Below, one piece after another: positions 63,112 through 64,000 of a stretch of DNA of 64,000 bases (the stretch's first letter is position 1; every line of letters begins with the position of its first letter). Made by a program: the position numbers and the translations under genes. The stretch covers positions 6,354,501 through 6,418,500 of the forward strand of contig NC_009445.1 in the NCBI RefSeq assembly GCF_000026145.1. Reading direction: 5' to 3'. The notes beneath the pieces are model-generated. The model searched no databases and was not told the origin of the DNA. It was given only the letters and a program-made list of their open reading frames with translations. The stretch comes from Bradyrhizobium sp. ORS 278 (GTDB lineage Bacteria; Pseudomonadota; Alphaproteobacteria; Rhizobiales; Xanthobacteraceae).

Positions 63112-63423
63112 CGGCAGACCCCTCTTAAGAGCAACGTCAGTTGGGCGACATGCATGCTGGGAACTTGGGGGAACCGATGGCCGTCTGCAATGTTCCGCCA
63201 GGTCGAGAGAGTTCACGAAAGGCGGATGCCTTGCCGCGCTGGCATCCGTCGAGTCGTGTGGCCGTGTCGAAAATCACCCGGGCGCCCGCAAGGCCGCGTT
63301 CCGCAGGTCACGGTCGAGCCAGCGAAGCCGTAACGGGCGACCCGTTTCAAGGCCCTTCGTCTGGAGGCGCTGACGATCAATGCTCCGCGCGGAGATGGCC
63401 GCGCGCGTGCGCCGCCACGACCG
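63112..63423. other. Gap without a recognised gene
   Basis: 312 bases between the TAXI gene and the LysR fragment. Nothing beyond the TAXI ribosome binding site and presumed promoter is seen. Confidence 0.4.
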
Positions 63424-64000
63424 TCAAGCCCGGCGCGCCCCCTTCGCGGAGGTTTCTGCCTTCATGAAGTCGATGAAGGCGCGTACCTTGAGCGGGACGT
63501 AGCTGCGCGACGGATAGAGGATCCACGCGGCCGTGCTGAACGCGGTGGCGGTGACCTCGTAGCCCGGAAACAGGTTGACCAGCCGGCCGTGCTTCAGGTC
63601 GGCGCCGACCAGCCAGTCCGCCAGCAGCACCGGTCCAAGCCCTTCCAGCGCCGCGCGGTGCAGGGCGAGCGCATTCGAGATCACGATCCCGCCCTTCACC
63701 GGCACCTCGGTGACCGCACCGCCCCGGCTGCGAAAGCGCCATTGCGTGCGGAAGCCCTGATAGGGAAACAGCAGGCAGTCATGGTCTTCGAGACGCTCGG
63801 GGCGCGCCGGCTTGCCGTTCCGCGCAATGTAGTCCGGGCTGGCGCAGACATGATAGCGCGTCTGCATCAGCCGCGTGCCCACCAGGCCGGTGTCGAGCCG
63901 CGCGCCCAGCCTGATCGCGATATCGATCCGCTCCGCGACCACATCGACGATCTGATCGCTCAACATCAATTCGATGTCGAGGGCCGGATGCAGCGCCCGC
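63424..64000 (-). CDS. LysR-family regulator, N-terminus cut by the window
   Basis: 192 residues of the C-terminal substrate-binding domain (the reading frame is open to base 64000). VVAERIDIAIRLGARLDTGLVGTRLMQTRYHVCASPDYIARNGKP and GLGPVLLADWLVG are standard for the CrgA/DsdC-like branch of LysR proteins. The DNA-binding domain lies beyond the window. Confidence 0.88.
   Translation of the reverse strand, partial: RALHPALDIELMLSDQIVDVVAERIDIAIRLGARLDTGLVGTRLMQTRYHVCASPDYIARNGKPARPERLEDHDCLLFPYQGFRTQWRFRSRGGAVTEVPVKGGIVISNALALHRAALEGLGPVLLADWLVGADLKHGRLVNLFPGYEVTATAFSTAAWILYPSRSYVPLKVRAFIDFMKAETSAKGARRA

Overview
The window is GC-rich alphaproteobacterial chromosome, most likely Bradyrhizobium or a close relative. 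The evidence is the CycA-type cytochrome c550, a 41-residue cysteine-free L36, the gene content, and several families of palindromic intergenic repeats that I know from this genus. No rRNA, tRNA, CRISPR array, transposase or phage gene was seen. Almost everything is ordinary core or accessory metabolism, transport and regulation; the genus assignment is inference from these features, not from a marker gene.

Layout. 1-2.5 kb: the lysine-rich tail of a cut gene, then an AT-richer two-gene island: a DUF262/DUF1524 (GmrSD-like) gene broken by one extra T in a T7 run, and an unknown 207-residue protein with a hydrophobic C-terminus. 2.7-3.7 kb: four different palindromic repeats in a row. 3.7-8.6 kb: glcD (without glcE/glcF next to it), cytochrome c, an alpha/beta hydrolase, small exported proteins, rpmJ. 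8.8-14.3 kb: amidohydrolase, YbaK, a divergent LysR / pirin-wrbA quinone-redox unit, DUF1080 protein, D-amino-acid aminotransferase. 14.6-17.8 kb: glutamate/aspartate ABC transporter gltIJKL. 18.4-25 kb: M20 peptidase, benzoylformate-decarboxylase-like ThDP enzyme, Old Yellow Enzyme, ModE-like regulator, SDR.

25-29.2 kb is the most interesting block. A TetR regulator faces a leftward run of pspA, a yiaA/B-type gene, a GNAT-like gene and an unknown 8-9 TM protein. Three copies of the palindrome TGAGC-N3-GCTCA lie between tetR and pspA, one of them covering a good candidate -35 box. This looks like an envelope-stress module under TetR control instead of PspF/sigma-54. 29.5-34.5 kb: a periplasmic-binding-protein fold fixed to the membrane by an internal TM helix, a secreted unknown, and an AraC-type regulator with a multi-TM N-terminus next to a membrane acyltransferase, with two tandem palindromes exactly 21 bp apart between them.

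34.6-46 kb: dihydropyrimidinase, galE, an EmrA/EmrB efflux pair with a large porin (flanked by ~115-bp direct repeats), an MlrC-type M81 peptidase, a class III nucleotidyl cyclase with a C-terminal 2TM domain. 45.5-51.2 kb: TetR and its divergent RND efflux genes, with a perfect 8-bp-arm operator; the two pump genes are separated by two 169-bp tandem repeats. 51.7-53.2 kb: QorB/QorR-like NmrA-family reductase and HxlR regulator. 53.6-57.8 kb: polyamine-type ABC transporter. 58-64 kb: uronate-dehydrogenase-like epimerase, a cysteine-containing secreted protein, a 53-residue membrane protein, a beta-lactamase-fold serine hydrolase, a doubly membrane-anchored TAXI-type binding protein, and a LysR regulator cut by the window end.
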